DNA from: JAENVT01 sp963805445
Lineage (GTDB): Bacteria > Actinomycetota > Acidimicrobiia > Acidimicrobiales > Ilumatobacteraceae
Assembly (NCBI GenBank): GCA_963805445.1
Contig: CAWDUI010000015.1
Coordinates: 1-64,000, forward strand
DNA: 64,000 bases
Direction: 5' to 3'
Under the pieces are notes generated by a model. It ran no database searches, was not told where the DNA came from, and saw nothing but the letters and a program-made list of their open reading frames with translations. The position numbers and the translations under genes were made by a program. Positions within the stretch are counted from its first letter, which is position 1, and each line of letters starts with the position of its first letter. Below, one piece after another: positions 10,565 to 19,549 of the stretch.

Positions 10565-11713
10565 CTATCGGGCGGCTTCCACCGGACTCAACCGGCAATT
10601 GCCTGGTCCGTCACGCTCGACCTGTTCGTCTTCGAAACCGGGGCTGTCGGCGACCTCGGAGCCGGCGACGTCGGTTGGTTCCACCACCGGCTCGTCCACG
10701 ACCAGTTCGGTGCCGCGCTCGACGCGTGGGCGCACCTCTTCCTCCAACACACTGAGGCGAATGCCGCCGACGAGGTCGGTGATGAGGTTGAACAACGTTG
10801 CCAGCAGCACGGCCAGTCCGGTCAGCCCGACAGCCACGAACAACCCGGCGATCCAGGCGTTGTGGAAGATCTGGCCGCCGTTGAAGCTGAAGGTCTCCCA
10901 ACCGAAGCCCTCGAAGAACTTCTCGACGTTGTCGATGGTGCCCGTCGCATACGCGACCTGCCACAGCAACACCCCGGCCACCAGCGCGACCGCGTAGAAG
11001 AACGCGTTGAACACCAGTGCGACCTTGAACACGCTCCAGGTATCGACGTGACGCACCACCCTGGTGACACGGCGCACACGCGGCTTCGGAGCGCGCCGGA
11101 ACGTGACCGGTCGCCGCAGCGGTCGGGTCTCGAGGATCGGGCCGATCTGGGTGACGTCGTCGATGGTTGCCGCGTCGTCGTACAGGATCGGCGCCGGGAC
11201 CGTTCGCAGCTCCATGGGCACCGGTTCGGTCGGCGCCAGATCGGGCATGAATTCGGCTGGCGCCCAAGTCGGTGACGGCGTGATGGGGACCAGCTGCGTC
11301 GTCGCCGACGGAGCCGGGGCAGCCACCTCGGTCGTTGGTGCGAGGGCCTCCGCCTCGGCGTCGACGATGGCATCGGCGACCGTGTCGGGGCTGTTCGTCT
11401 CGGGCTCGTCGGGGGGCGCCGGCGCCAGCGGGAGGGTGACCGAGAAGTCGATCGGCGCATCGATGCTGCCGATCTCGCGGTGCTTGGCGCTGCGCGGCGT
11501 GAGTGCGCCCGGTCGGCGCCACACGGTCTTGGCAACGCGTTTGATGCCGAGCGGCGAGCTGGGATCTTCCGTACGCGGATCGACGGGTCCCGGTCGTGGC
11601 GAGCCGTTGCCGTTGCTCTTGGCGGAGCCGGACTTGTTGCCAGGCGGCTTCACACCACCGCCACCCGCCCGCGAACCGGCGCGGCTGGAGGCTTGGGGCA
11701 CACCATTGTCCAC
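10565..11713 (-). CDS. DUF3566 transmembrane protein (Rv0007-like)
   Basis: About 382 residues. A long Pro/Ala/Thr-rich, low-complexity cytosolic N-terminus (roughly residues 1-210) is followed by a conserved C-terminal membrane module: two hydrophobic helices (VALVFNAFFYAVALVAGVLL and GLFVAVGLTGLAVLLATLFN) separated by NVEKFFEGFGWETFSFNG, then NLITDLVGGI, which is the DUF3566 signature. The GTG at 11713 (VDNGVPQAS) is preferred over more upstream in-frame codons because the upstream part looks like shadow coding. Its position between gyrA and tRNA-Ile matches Rv0007 of M. tuberculosis. Function unknown; a link to cell envelope or division is often proposed. Confidence 0.85.
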   Translation of the reverse strand: MDNGVPQASSRAGSRAGGGGVKPPGNKSGSAKSNGNGSPRPGPVDPRTEDPSSPLGIKRVAKTVWRRPGALTPRSAKHREIGSIDAPIDFSVTLPLAPAPPDEPETNSPDTVADAIVDAEAEALAPTTEVAAPAPSATTQLVPITPSPTWAPAEFMPDLAPTEPVPMELRTVPAPILYDDAATIDDVTQIGPILETRPLRRPVTFRRAPKPRVRRVTRVVRHVDTWSVFKVALVFNAFFYAVALVAGVLLWQVAYATGTIDNVEKFFEGFGWETFSFNGGQIFHNAWIAGLFVAVGLTGLAVLLATLFNLITDLVGGIRLSVLEEEVRPRVERGTELVVDEPVVEPTDVAGSEVADSPGFEDEQVERDGPGNCRLSPVEAAR

Positions 11714-11780
11714 CGGTGCAGTGTAGGCGTCGCGACCCGACAAGAGCAGGGCACCCGGCCGTGTACACCACAGGCTGGGG

Positions 11781-12122
11781 CTACGGCCCATCGGTGGCAC
11801 GAGCCGTCGCCTGCTGGCCACCGACGTCGACCACCACGGTGATCGCCCCGTCACGATCGATGTAACTCACCAGTCGAGCGCCGTTGCCGGCAGCCAGACG
11901 CTCCGCCTCGATTCGGCCGCCGCCGATCGCTGCCAAGGCGGCGGCATCAGCCGCGGTCTGGGCCCGGCCACGATCGATCAGGCGAAGACTGAACTGGCCC
12001 GTGCCGACGACGGCCAGCGCCGCCATCACCACGACCATCAACAGCAACGCGACCGCCTGACCACGAATCTCTGTGATTCGCTGACATGTCGCCACCTCCG
12101 CATCGGTTCCCGGATCGGGCAC
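11781..12122 (-). CDS. TadE/TadG-like pilus-assembly-type membrane protein
   Basis: 113 residues. The motif RGQAVALLLMVVVMAALAVVG is a single N-terminal hydrophobic helix, directly followed by RGRAQTAADAAALAA, the hallmark of TadE/TadG-like proteins in secretion/helicase neighbourhoods of actinobacteria. The product should be a small membrane-anchored, periplasm-facing protein. No other tad genes are nearby, so it is an isolated copy. It sits between gyrA and the DUF3566 gene in the same direction. Confidence 0.7.
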   Translation of the reverse strand: MPDPGTDAEVATCQRITEIRGQAVALLLMVVVMAALAVVGTGQFSLRLIDRGRAQTAADAAALAAIGGGRIEAERLAAGNGARLVSYIDRDGAITVVVDVGGQQATARATDGP

Positions 12123-12183
12123 GAGGTCGTGCCGAGATGGAGCCGAGGCTCGAGGAGGTGACCGCTTCGTCGGTGGTGAGGCT

Positions 12184-14664
12184 CTACTCGTCGTTGGCGA
12201 TGATCAGAGCAACCGAGGCGACCTCCTGGCCGTCGTCGACGTTCATGACCCGAACACCGGTGGCGTCACGGCCCTGCGATGAGATGTCGCGGACACCCAT
12301 GCGGATGGCGACACCGTTGCTGGCGACCGCCATGATCTCGTCGTCGAGGCCGACCATGAAGGCCGCGACGACGTGGCCCTTCTTGCCGGTGAGACGAATG
12401 CCGATCACACCCTGCCCGCCGCGGCCCTGCACGTTGAACTTGTCGAGTTGGGTGCGCTTGCCGTATCCGTGAGACGTGATGATGAGGATCGCCGTGTCGT
12501 CGCGGGCCACGTCGACGGAGACGACCTCGTCGCCCGCCTTCATCTTCATGCCGCGCACGCCCGACGCGGCGCGACCCATCGGGCGCACCTCGTCCTCGCT
12601 GAATCGGATGGTTGCGCCCTTGCGGCTGACCATCAAGATGTCGTCGTTGCCGGTGGTCTCGATGACCCGCACCAGTTCGTCGCCGTCGCGGAGGTTCAGC
12701 GCGATCAGACCGTCGCGACGGCCGTTGTCGTACTCGTGGAACGAGGTCTTCTTGACCACGCCGTGACGGGTGGCGAAGAACAGGTTGCGTTCTCCGGCAA
12801 AGTCGCGGGTGTCGATGATGGCCTGAATGGTTTCGCCGGCCTGCAATGGCAACAGGTTGACGATCGGCATGCCCTTGGCCGTGCGCTCGCGCTCTGGTAT
12901 GTCCATCGCCCGCAGGCGGTAGACCCTGCCGCGGTTGCTGAAGAACAGCAAGAAGGCGTGCGCGGTGGTGAAGATGACGTGACGGACGATGTCGTCGGTC
13001 TTCAGCTTGGCGCCGCTGACGCCGCGACCACCGCGACCCTGGGTCTTGAAGCTGTCGGCGGTGACTGCCTTCACGTATTGCGCCTCGGTCATCACGATCA
13101 CGAGCTCTTTGTCCTCGACCAGATCGAGGTCGGTCATCTCGCCGTCGTCGAGCCCGATCTGGCACACGCGCGGCGTGGCGAACTCTTCCTTGATCGCCGT
13201 CATCTCACTGCGGATGACCTCGTTGCGAACGGCGGGATCGGCGAGGATCCCCTCGAGTTCGACGATCCGGGCGCGAACGTCGATGATCTCGCGCTCGAGA
13301 TCGATACGGCTGAGCCGGGTGAGTTGGGCCAGACGCATCTCGAGGATGTCGGTGGCCTGGAGCTCGCTGAACTCGAACGGCTCCGCCATCAATCCGACCT
13401 TGGCCGCGGCCGGGTTCTCGCTGCCGCGGATCAGGGCGATGATCTGGTCGATGACATCGAGGGCCTTGAGGCGGCCTTCGAGGAGGTGCTCGCGCTCGCG
13501 GGCCTTCTTCAGTCGATACTGCGAGCGGCGAGTGATGACGTCGACCTGGTGGCGCAAGTAGCCCTCGAGCGCCGTGCGCAAGTTGAGCGTACGCGGCACA
13601 CCGTCGACCAGTGCCACCATGTTGACGCCGAAGCTCGTTTGCAGCTGGGTCAGCTTGAAGAGGTTGTTGAGCACGACATTGGCGTTGGCGTCGCGCTTCA
13701 AGGTGACGACCAGGCTGGTCTTGCCACCGGCCGAGCCGTCGTTGACATCGGCGATGCCGTCGAGGTCGCCGGCGTCGACCAGTTCTTGGATGCGCCCGGC
13801 GATCGACGAGCAACTGGTCTGGTACGGCAACTCGGTGACCACGATCTGCATCTGGCCGCGCTTGCCCTCTTCGATCGCCGCTTTGGCACGCATCTTGATG
13901 CTGCCCCGGCCAGTGCGATACGCATCCATGATGCCGGCGCGACCGAGGATGCTGCCGCCTGTCGGGAAGTCGGGGCCCTTGACGAACTGCATGAGGTCGT
14001 CGGGGGTGGCGCCCGGGTTGGCAAGCAGATGCAGCGCCGCGTCGATCACTTCACCCAGGTTGTGCGGTGGGATGTTGGTGGCCATGCCGACGGCGATGCC
14101 CTGGCTGCCGTTGACCAGCAGGTTGGGAAAGCGCGAGGGCAGGACAACGGGCTCTTCACGGCTGTCGTCGTAGGTCGGCTTCATGTCGACGGTTTCCTCG
14201 TCGATGTCTGCCAGCAACTGCATCGCCAAGGGGTGCAAACGGCATTCGGTGTAGCGCGCCGCGGCCGGTCCGAAATCCGGAGATCCGTAGTTGCCGTGGA
14301 AATCGATCAGCGGGTGGCGCAGCGAGAACGGCTGGGCCATGCGCACCAGCGAGTCGTAGATCGCACTGTCGCCGTGCGGGTGGTACCTGGCCATCGTGTC
14401 GCCGGTGACGCGAGCCGACTTGACGAAGGGGCGGTCGGGCCGGAAGCCCTGCTCCTCCATGTCCCAGATGATGCGGCGGTGCACCGGCTTCAAGCCGTCG
14501 CGCACATCCGGCAATGCCCGCGACATGATGACCGACATGGCGTAGTCGAGGAAGCTGCGCTCCATCTCGTCTTGCAACGCGACCGGCTGCACGGCGAGCG
14601 ATGGGTCGTCGTTGGAGTCGCCGGCGTCGTCGCCGTTGGTGGGGGGATTCGGGGTGTCGCTCAT
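12184..14664 (-). CDS. gyrA: DNA gyrase subunit A
   Basis: 826 residues, normal length. Type IIA topoisomerase subunit that cuts and rejoins DNA in the GyrA2GyrB2 complex to introduce negative supercoils. The catalytic tyrosine is Y138 (AAARYTECR). The quinolone-resistance-determining region reads YHPHGDSAIYDS, with the drug-contact Ser (S100) and Asp (D104) both wild type. The C-terminal wrapping domain has a GyrA-box-like QGRGGQG. The ATG follows the gyrB stop without a gap, so gyrBA is one operon. The reading frame is uninterrupted. Confidence 0.98.
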   Translation of the reverse strand: MSDTPNPPTNGDDAGDSNDDPSLAVQPVALQDEMERSFLDYAMSVIMSRALPDVRDGLKPVHRRIIWDMEEQGFRPDRPFVKSARVTGDTMARYHPHGDSAIYDSLVRMAQPFSLRHPLIDFHGNYGSPDFGPAAARYTECRLHPLAMQLLADIDEETVDMKPTYDDSREEPVVLPSRFPNLLVNGSQGIAVGMATNIPPHNLGEVIDAALHLLANPGATPDDLMQFVKGPDFPTGGSILGRAGIMDAYRTGRGSIKMRAKAAIEEGKRGQMQIVVTELPYQTSCSSIAGRIQELVDAGDLDGIADVNDGSAGGKTSLVVTLKRDANANVVLNNLFKLTQLQTSFGVNMVALVDGVPRTLNLRTALEGYLRHQVDVITRRSQYRLKKAREREHLLEGRLKALDVIDQIIALIRGSENPAAAKVGLMAEPFEFSELQATDILEMRLAQLTRLSRIDLEREIIDVRARIVELEGILADPAVRNEVIRSEMTAIKEEFATPRVCQIGLDDGEMTDLDLVEDKELVIVMTEAQYVKAVTADSFKTQGRGGRGVSGAKLKTDDIVRHVIFTTAHAFLLFFSNRGRVYRLRAMDIPERERTAKGMPIVNLLPLQAGETIQAIIDTRDFAGERNLFFATRHGVVKKTSFHEYDNGRRDGLIALNLRDGDELVRVIETTGNDDILMVSRKGATIRFSEDEVRPMGRAASGVRGMKMKAGDEVVSVDVARDDTAILIITSHGYGKRTQLDKFNVQGRGGQGVIGIRLTGKKGHVVAAFMVGLDDEIMAVASNGVAIRMGVRDISSQGRDATGVRVMNVDDGQEVASVALIIANDE

Positions 14665-16638
14665 CTAGAAATCCAGGTTCCGCACGTCGCGTGCATTGGT
14701 GACGATGAAGTTCTTGCGTGATTCGACGTCGTCGCCCATCAACACGCTCATCATCTCGTCGGCGAGTGCCGCCTCTTCGACCTCGACCTGCAGCAACGTT
14801 CGCGTCGCGGCATCCATCGTCGTTGGTTTCAGTTCTTCCCAGTCCATCTCGCCGAGACCCTTCAACCGCGAGAAGTCCTTCTTGTGATTGGGGTGGGCCT
14901 CCAGCCACTCGGTCTTGGCGCGGTCGTCTTTCAGGTAGATCTTCTCCTTGCCGACGACCGTCGAGAACAGCGGCGGCTGGGCGATGTACACGTACCCGGA
15001 CTCGACCAGCGGCCGCATCTGACGGTAGAAGAACGTGAGCAGCAGCGTGCGAATGTGGCTGCCGTCGACATCGGCGTCGGCCAGCAGGATCACCTTGTGG
15101 TACCGCGCCTTGGCAGCATCGAACTCGTCGCCGACGCCGCCGCCGATCGCCGTGATCAGGCTCTGCACCTCGTTGTTCTTCAACATCTTGTCGAGGCGCG
15201 CCCGTTCGACGTTGAGGATCTTGCCGCGGATCGGCAGCAGGGCCTGCGTGCGCGGGTCGCGAGCGTTCAGTGCGGAGCCACCGGCCGAGTCACCCTCGAC
15301 GATGAACAGTTCGCTCTCGTCGGGGTTGCCGCTGCTGCAGTCCTTCAACTTGTCGGGCATGCCGGCGCCGGTCAGCGCGGTCTTGCGGCGAATGGCGTTG
15401 CGGGCGTTCTTGGCGGCCAATCGGGCTTGCGCCGCGGCCTGTGCCTTCTTCACCAACCGGTTGGCCTCTGACGGGTTCTCCTCCAGCCATTCGGCAAGGC
15501 GCTCGTTGGTGGCTTTCTGCACGAACGATCGCATGGGCACGTTGCCCAACTTGGCCTTGGTCTGGCCCTCGAACTGCGGATCGCGCAGCTTCACCGAGAC
15601 GATCGCCGTGATGCCTTCGCGAATGTCTTCGCCGAGCAGGTTCTCGTCTTTCTCCTTCAGCAGGTTCTTGGCCCGGGCGTACTTGTTGACGACGCCGGTC
15701 AGTGCCGTCTTGAAGCCCTCGACGTGCATGCCACCCTCGATCGTCGAGATGCCGTTGGCATAACCGTGAATGCCTTCGTAGTACCCGGTGTTCCACTGGA
15801 TCGCGATGTCGAGCGTCTGGCTGTCGGAATCGTCCTCGTCCTCGAAGTGGGCGACCTTGGCGAACAACGCCTCCTTCGAGGCGTTGAGGTGCTTGACGAA
15901 GTCGACGATGCCGCCCTTGTACTGGAACGTCTGCTCGAACTGGCGATCGGGCCGCTGGTCGCGAAAGATGATCTCGAGTCCGCGGTTGAGGAACGCCATC
16001 GTCTGCAACCGCTCGAGGACCGTGCGCGCCACGAACTCGGTGCCCTCGGCGAGGAACACGGTGGGGTCCGGCCAGAACGAGACCGACGTGCCCGTCTTGC
16101 GCGACAGCGGGCCACGCGGGGGCGTGTCGCCGACCATGGTGAGCTTGCCCTGCGGCTTGCCGCCCTTGGCGTACTCCTGGTGATACCGCTTGCCGTCCTT
16201 GTCGACCTCGATGACCAACCGCTCGCTGAGCGCATTGACCACGCTGACGCCGACGCCGTGCAACCCGCCGGACACCTTGTACCCGGCGCCGCCGAACTTG
16301 CCGCCGGCGTGCAGCACGGTCAGCACGACCTCCGCCGCGCTCTTGCCCTTGTGTGGACCCGACGGATACGGATCGACCGGGACACCGCGACCGTTGTCGT
16401 CGACGCGGCAGCCGCCGTCGGGCAACAACGTGACTGCGATGCGCGTGCAGAAGCCGGCCATCGCCTCGTCAACTGCGTTGTCGACGACCTCCCAAATCAG
16501 GTGGTGGAGGCCCGCCAAACCGGTGGACCCGATGTACATTCCTGGCCGTTTCCTGACGGGGTCGAGACCTTCCAAAACCTGGATGTCTTTTGCTCCGTAG
16601 TCGGCCGTTGGCTTGTTGGTGTCGAACGACACGCGCAC
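14665..16638 (-). CDS. gyrB: DNA gyrase subunit B
   Basis: ATPase subunit of DNA gyrase, up to 657 residues. GHKL ATP-binding motifs are visible (EVVDNAVDEA with the Mg-binding Asn near residue 53; DDNGRGVPVD near 80; LHAGGKFGG and GGLHGVGVSVVNALS near 115-135). The TOPRIM motif EGDSAGGSA and DADVDGSHIRTLLL lie in the C-terminal half. The GTG at 16638 has little space for a ribosome-binding site; a second GTG at 16632, preceded by GAGG, is an equally good start. It is followed immediately by gyrA. Confidence 0.98.
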   Translation of the reverse strand: MRVSFDTNKPTADYGAKDIQVLEGLDPVRKRPGMYIGSTGLAGLHHLIWEVVDNAVDEAMAGFCTRIAVTLLPDGGCRVDDNGRGVPVDPYPSGPHKGKSAAEVVLTVLHAGGKFGGAGYKVSGGLHGVGVSVVNALSERLVIEVDKDGKRYHQEYAKGGKPQGKLTMVGDTPPRGPLSRKTGTSVSFWPDPTVFLAEGTEFVARTVLERLQTMAFLNRGLEIIFRDQRPDRQFEQTFQYKGGIVDFVKHLNASKEALFAKVAHFEDEDDSDSQTLDIAIQWNTGYYEGIHGYANGISTIEGGMHVEGFKTALTGVVNKYARAKNLLKEKDENLLGEDIREGITAIVSVKLRDPQFEGQTKAKLGNVPMRSFVQKATNERLAEWLEENPSEANRLVKKAQAAAQARLAAKNARNAIRRKTALTGAGMPDKLKDCSSGNPDESELFIVEGDSAGGSALNARDPRTQALLPIRGKILNVERARLDKMLKNNEVQSLITAIGGGVGDEFDAAKARYHKVILLADADVDGSHIRTLLLTFFYRQMRPLVESGYVYIAQPPLFSTVVGKEKIYLKDDRAKTEWLEAHPNHKKDFSRLKGLGEMDWEELKPTTMDAATRTLLQVEVEEAALADEMMSVLMGDDVESRKNFIVTNARDVRNLDF

Positions 16639-16816
16639 CTCAATCTATCGGCAGGAAAAGCATGCTTGACCTGCGGTTTTATTGGCGACGTCCGAGCTGG
16701 CTCCCTGCGCCTCAGCTGTTGTCGCGATCAGCAACCATCCTACCGGAAGGGTGCGACACAAAGGCGGCAATCGGGCCATGTCGACGGGGCAAAATCGCAC
16801 CCGAACACCGATGCCC
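16639..16816. other. Intergenic region upstream of gyrB
   Basis: 178 bases between the dciA stop and the gyrB start, both genes on the minus strand. It should contain the gyrBA promoter, but no convincing -35/-10 pair or inverted repeat was recognised by eye. No ORF worth annotating. Confidence 0.4.
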
Positions 16817-17152
16817 CTAGTACCGTCGGACGCGAGCCTCGATCGTGTCGATCGTGGCCCCGGCGACCTCCAGCAATCGCTGTTTCATCGCGGCCTCCAA
16901 GAACCGCAGTTGGGTCGCCCATGCCGGGTCGTCGACCTCGACGACCAGCTTCGTGCCGTCGAGTTTCACGGGCTTGACGTGTGCGGCCACTGCATCGCCG
17001 ACCGCCTCGGACCAACGTCCGAACACGCCTCCCATCCGGCTCGCCATCTGGGTGTCGGCGGGGTCCGAAGTCGCCGACGTCGATTCGTCATTGCGCAGCG
17101 AGCGAACCACCCGGTTGAGGCTCTCGCCGAACGGAACCGGATCACGACTCAC
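16817..17152 (-). CDS. dciA: DUF721 / DciA-like helicase-loading protein
   Basis: 111 residues. The DUF721 core is clear: GVFGRWSEAVGDAVAAHVKP, then LVVEVDDPAWATQLRFLE and a final helix. In bacteria without DnaC or DnaI this family (DciA) recruits the replicative helicase DnaB, which is encoded at 45.2 kb here. The GTG start overlaps the recF stop (GTGA). The order dnaA-dnaN-recF-dciA-gyrB is the usual actinobacterial one. Confidence 0.88.
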   Translation of the reverse strand: MSRDPVPFGESLNRVVRSLRNDESTSATSDPADTQMASRMGGVFGRWSEAVGDAVAAHVKPVKLDGTKLVVEVDDPAWATQLRFLEAAMKQRLLEVAGATIDTIEARVRRY

Positions 17153-18229
17153 GACATCACCATGCCAGCTTCGATGCGCACAATGGCGTCGGGGCTCGCA
17201 GCATCTGGGAGCACCCCGGCAGTCGTCAGCACGACCTGTCCGGGTGGTAGGTGGCGCAAGAGGGCTTCGCAGCGCCCGGGGTCGAGTTCGCTGAGCACAT
17301 CGTCGAGCACGAGCACCGGTGCGCTTCCGGCCTTGTCGGTGACGAGGCGATGGGCACCGAGCCGGAGGGCCAGCGCCAGGGTGCGCTGCTCGCCTTGCGA
17401 CGCGTGTGTGCGCGCCGGCATGCCGTTGATGAACAGGTCGACGTCGTCGCGATGCGGCCCGACGCTCGACACCGCACGACGTACGTCTTCGGTCCGCGCC
17501 TCGGCCAGTGCCGCCGCCAGACCACGTTGCCGCCACGCCGGCTCGTAGCGCAGCTCGATGCTCGTCATCCGGTCGGCGAGTTGCTCGTAGGCCGCGCTGA
17601 CCAGGGGCGACAGCCTGGCGATCAACACGGCCCGGGCGTGACCGAACTGGTCGCCGACCTCGGCCATCTTCGAATCCCACACGTCGAGCGTGAGCGCGGC
17701 CTCGTCGCCCAGCCGGCCACCGAGTTGCTTCAACAGCATGTTGCGCTGCTTGACGATGCGATCCAATTCCAGGCGCGGCCGCGTCGTACTTCAGCGCCAG
17801 TGCAACGAGCACGTCGTCGAAGAAGCGCCGCCGACCACCCGGCCCCTCTTTCACCACCGCCAGATCGTCGGGCGAGAACACCGTGACGCGCATGACGCCG
17901 AGCAGGTCGCGGGCACGGCCGAGCTTCTGGCGGTTCACCAGCACGCGGTTGCGCCCGTTGCGGCTCAGCTCGAGTTCGACCAGGATCTCGCGGCCATCGT
18001 CGTGCACGACCGTGGCGCGAACGACCGCGCTGTCGGCGCCGACGCGGATCATGGCCTCCACTGGCGCGCCACGGAAGCTGTCGAGCGTGGCCAGATAGGC
18101 CATCGCCTCGGCGAGGTTGGTCTTGCCTTGTCCGTTCAGCCCGACGACTGCTGTCGTGCCCGGCTCGAAGTCGAACGCCGCGTTCGCGTAGTTGCGAAAG
18201 TCGACCAGCTCGAGCCGCGAAACGATCAC
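17149..18229 (-). CDS. recF: DNA replication and repair protein RecF (one frameshift)
   Basis: SMC-like ABC ATPase that helps load RecA at gaps. Walker A is VVGLNGQGKTNLAEAM near residue 30; QGEQRTLALALRLG is the ABC signature region and VLVLDDVLSELD the Walker B. A single indel near 17770 splits the protein after LKYDAA, and the continuation LELDRIVKQRNMLL is found in the next frame. Since recF is a single-copy core gene with all motifs kept, the break is most likely a sequencing error. Overlaps dciA by four bases; five bases separate it from the dnaN stop. Confidence 0.93.
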
Positions 18230-18234
18230 GTGGC

Positions 18235-19329
18235 TTACGGCACGCGGACAGGCATCAACAGGTACAGGTAGTCATCGTTGCCGACGCCACGGACGACCGC
18301 CGGCTTCAACGAATCGAGCGTCGACAGCGTGACCGAATCCGACGAGCACGCCTCGACACCGGCGGCGAAGTACTCGGGGTTGAACGCGACGGTCAGTTCG
18401 GTGCCCTCGTAGGTCGCGTCGAGCTCTTCGGACGCGTTGCCGACGTCCTGGGTGATCGCGGTCAGCCGCAGCGTGTCGCCGCCCATCTGCAAGCGGACCG
18501 GCGTTGCGTCCTTGGCGAGGATCTTGACGCGGCGAATGGCCTCGAGCAGCGGCTCGCGCTCGACGGTCAGCGTGTTGGGATGACTGGCAGGGATCAGTTG
18601 GCGGTAGTTGGGGAACTCGCCCTCGATCAGGCGTGTCGACAACCGGGTCTCGCCGACCTCGAAGGTGGCGTCACGATCACCCAAGCGCATGGTGAGCTCG
18701 TCACCCCCGCCGACCAACCGCTGCAACTCGTTGAGCGCCCGGCCCGGCACCAGGACCTTCTGGTCGGCGCCCAGCACCTGATGGTCGGCGAGGTCACGAA
18801 CTGCCAAGCGATACGAATCGGTGGCGACCATGCGGAGACCACCGTTCTCGGCGGTCAGCAGCACGCCGGTCAGGATCGGCCGGGCTTCGTCGGTGCTGGC
18901 CGCACGCACGACCTGACGCAGGGCCTCGCCGACGGCCGCGGCCGGCAACGTGACCGACGAGGTGGTCGGGGTCGCCAACTTCGGGTAATCGTCGAACGAC
19001 AACGGTCGCACGCTGAACTGCGAGCGCCCGCCGCTGATGTTGACCTCATCGCCCTCGACCGACACCTCGACTTTGCCTGCTCCCATCGAGCGAACGATGT
19101 CGGCAGCAAGCCGGGCCGGCAAGACCACACCGCCGTCACTGTCGCCGCCGACTGCCAGCGTCAGTTGGATCGTCAGATCGAGATCGGTGCCGGTGATGCT
19201 CAACCGGTCGCCGACGAGTTCGAGGCGCAGCCCCGACAACACAGGGAGCGCACCGGTGCGGCCGGTCGCGGCGCGGCCTGCGGTAGAGAGCGCTTCGGCG
19301 AGAGCTTCGCGTTCGCATCGGAACTTCAC
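18235..19329 (-). CDS. dnaN: DNA polymerase III beta sliding clamp
   Basis: 364 residues, uninterrupted. Ring-forming processivity factor of DNA polymerase III. It starts MKFRCEREALAEAL and shows the three-fold clamp architecture, with typical segments GLRLELVGDRLSITGTDLDL, FSVRPLSFDDYP and the C-terminal LMPVRVP that closes the partner-binding groove. It lies downstream of dnaA, separated by a 220-base region that is a candidate origin. Confidence 0.97.
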   Translation of the reverse strand: MKFRCEREALAEALSTAGRAATGRTGALPVLSGLRLELVGDRLSITGTDLDLTIQLTLAVGGDSDGGVVLPARLAADIVRSMGAGKVEVSVEGDEVNISGGRSQFSVRPLSFDDYPKLATPTTSSVTLPAAAVGEALRQVVRAASTDEARPILTGVLLTAENGGLRMVATDSYRLAVRDLADHQVLGADQKVLVPGRALNELQRLVGGGDELTMRLGDRDATFEVGETRLSTRLIEGEFPNYRQLIPASHPNTLTVEREPLLEAIRRVKILAKDATPVRLQMGGDTLRLTAITQDVGNASEELDATYEGTELTVAFNPEYFAAGVEACSSDSVTLSTLDSLKPAVVRGVGNDDYLYLLMPVRVP

Positions 19330-19549
19330 AGGGCGGCCTTTCTCACAATGAGGTGATGTATAAAGGTAATAGCAGTAATAAGGGCTGTGGACTGTGCATA
19401 AGTCGTTGATCGGCCAGCGTAGGGGTCAGAACGGCGTCCCCAGGCGTATCCCCCGCCGTACACAGGCCGGAAATGACACAATTGTGGTTCGGTGGACAGT
19501 GATGGTGTTGTCCCCGTGTCGGGGTCCGTCGTCCACATGACACGCACAG
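19330..19549. other. dnaA-dnaN intergenic region, candidate oriC
   Basis: 220 noncoding bases, locally AT-rich at 19350-19383 compared with the rest of the window. Degenerate DnaA boxes: TGTGCATAA at 19393-19401 (one mismatch to TTATCCACA on the other strand), TGTGGACTG at 19386-19394, GGTGGACAG at 19491-19499 and TCGTCCACA at 19529-19537 (one mismatch to TTGTCCACA). In mycobacteria and streptomycetes oriC lies in exactly this interval. The boxes are weaker than the cluster on the other side of dnaA, so the assignment is tentative. Confidence 0.5.

Noticed and set aside
12373..14721. 782-codon open frame antisense to gyrA
   Set aside because: It is a shadow of the conserved gyrA reading frame in high-GC DNA; its protein is low-complexity (Asp/Glu/Val/His-rich) without recognisable domains.
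15724..16977. 417-codon plus-strand frame across gyrB and the region upstream
   Set aside because: Shadow of gyrB and dciA; low-complexity composition, no motif.
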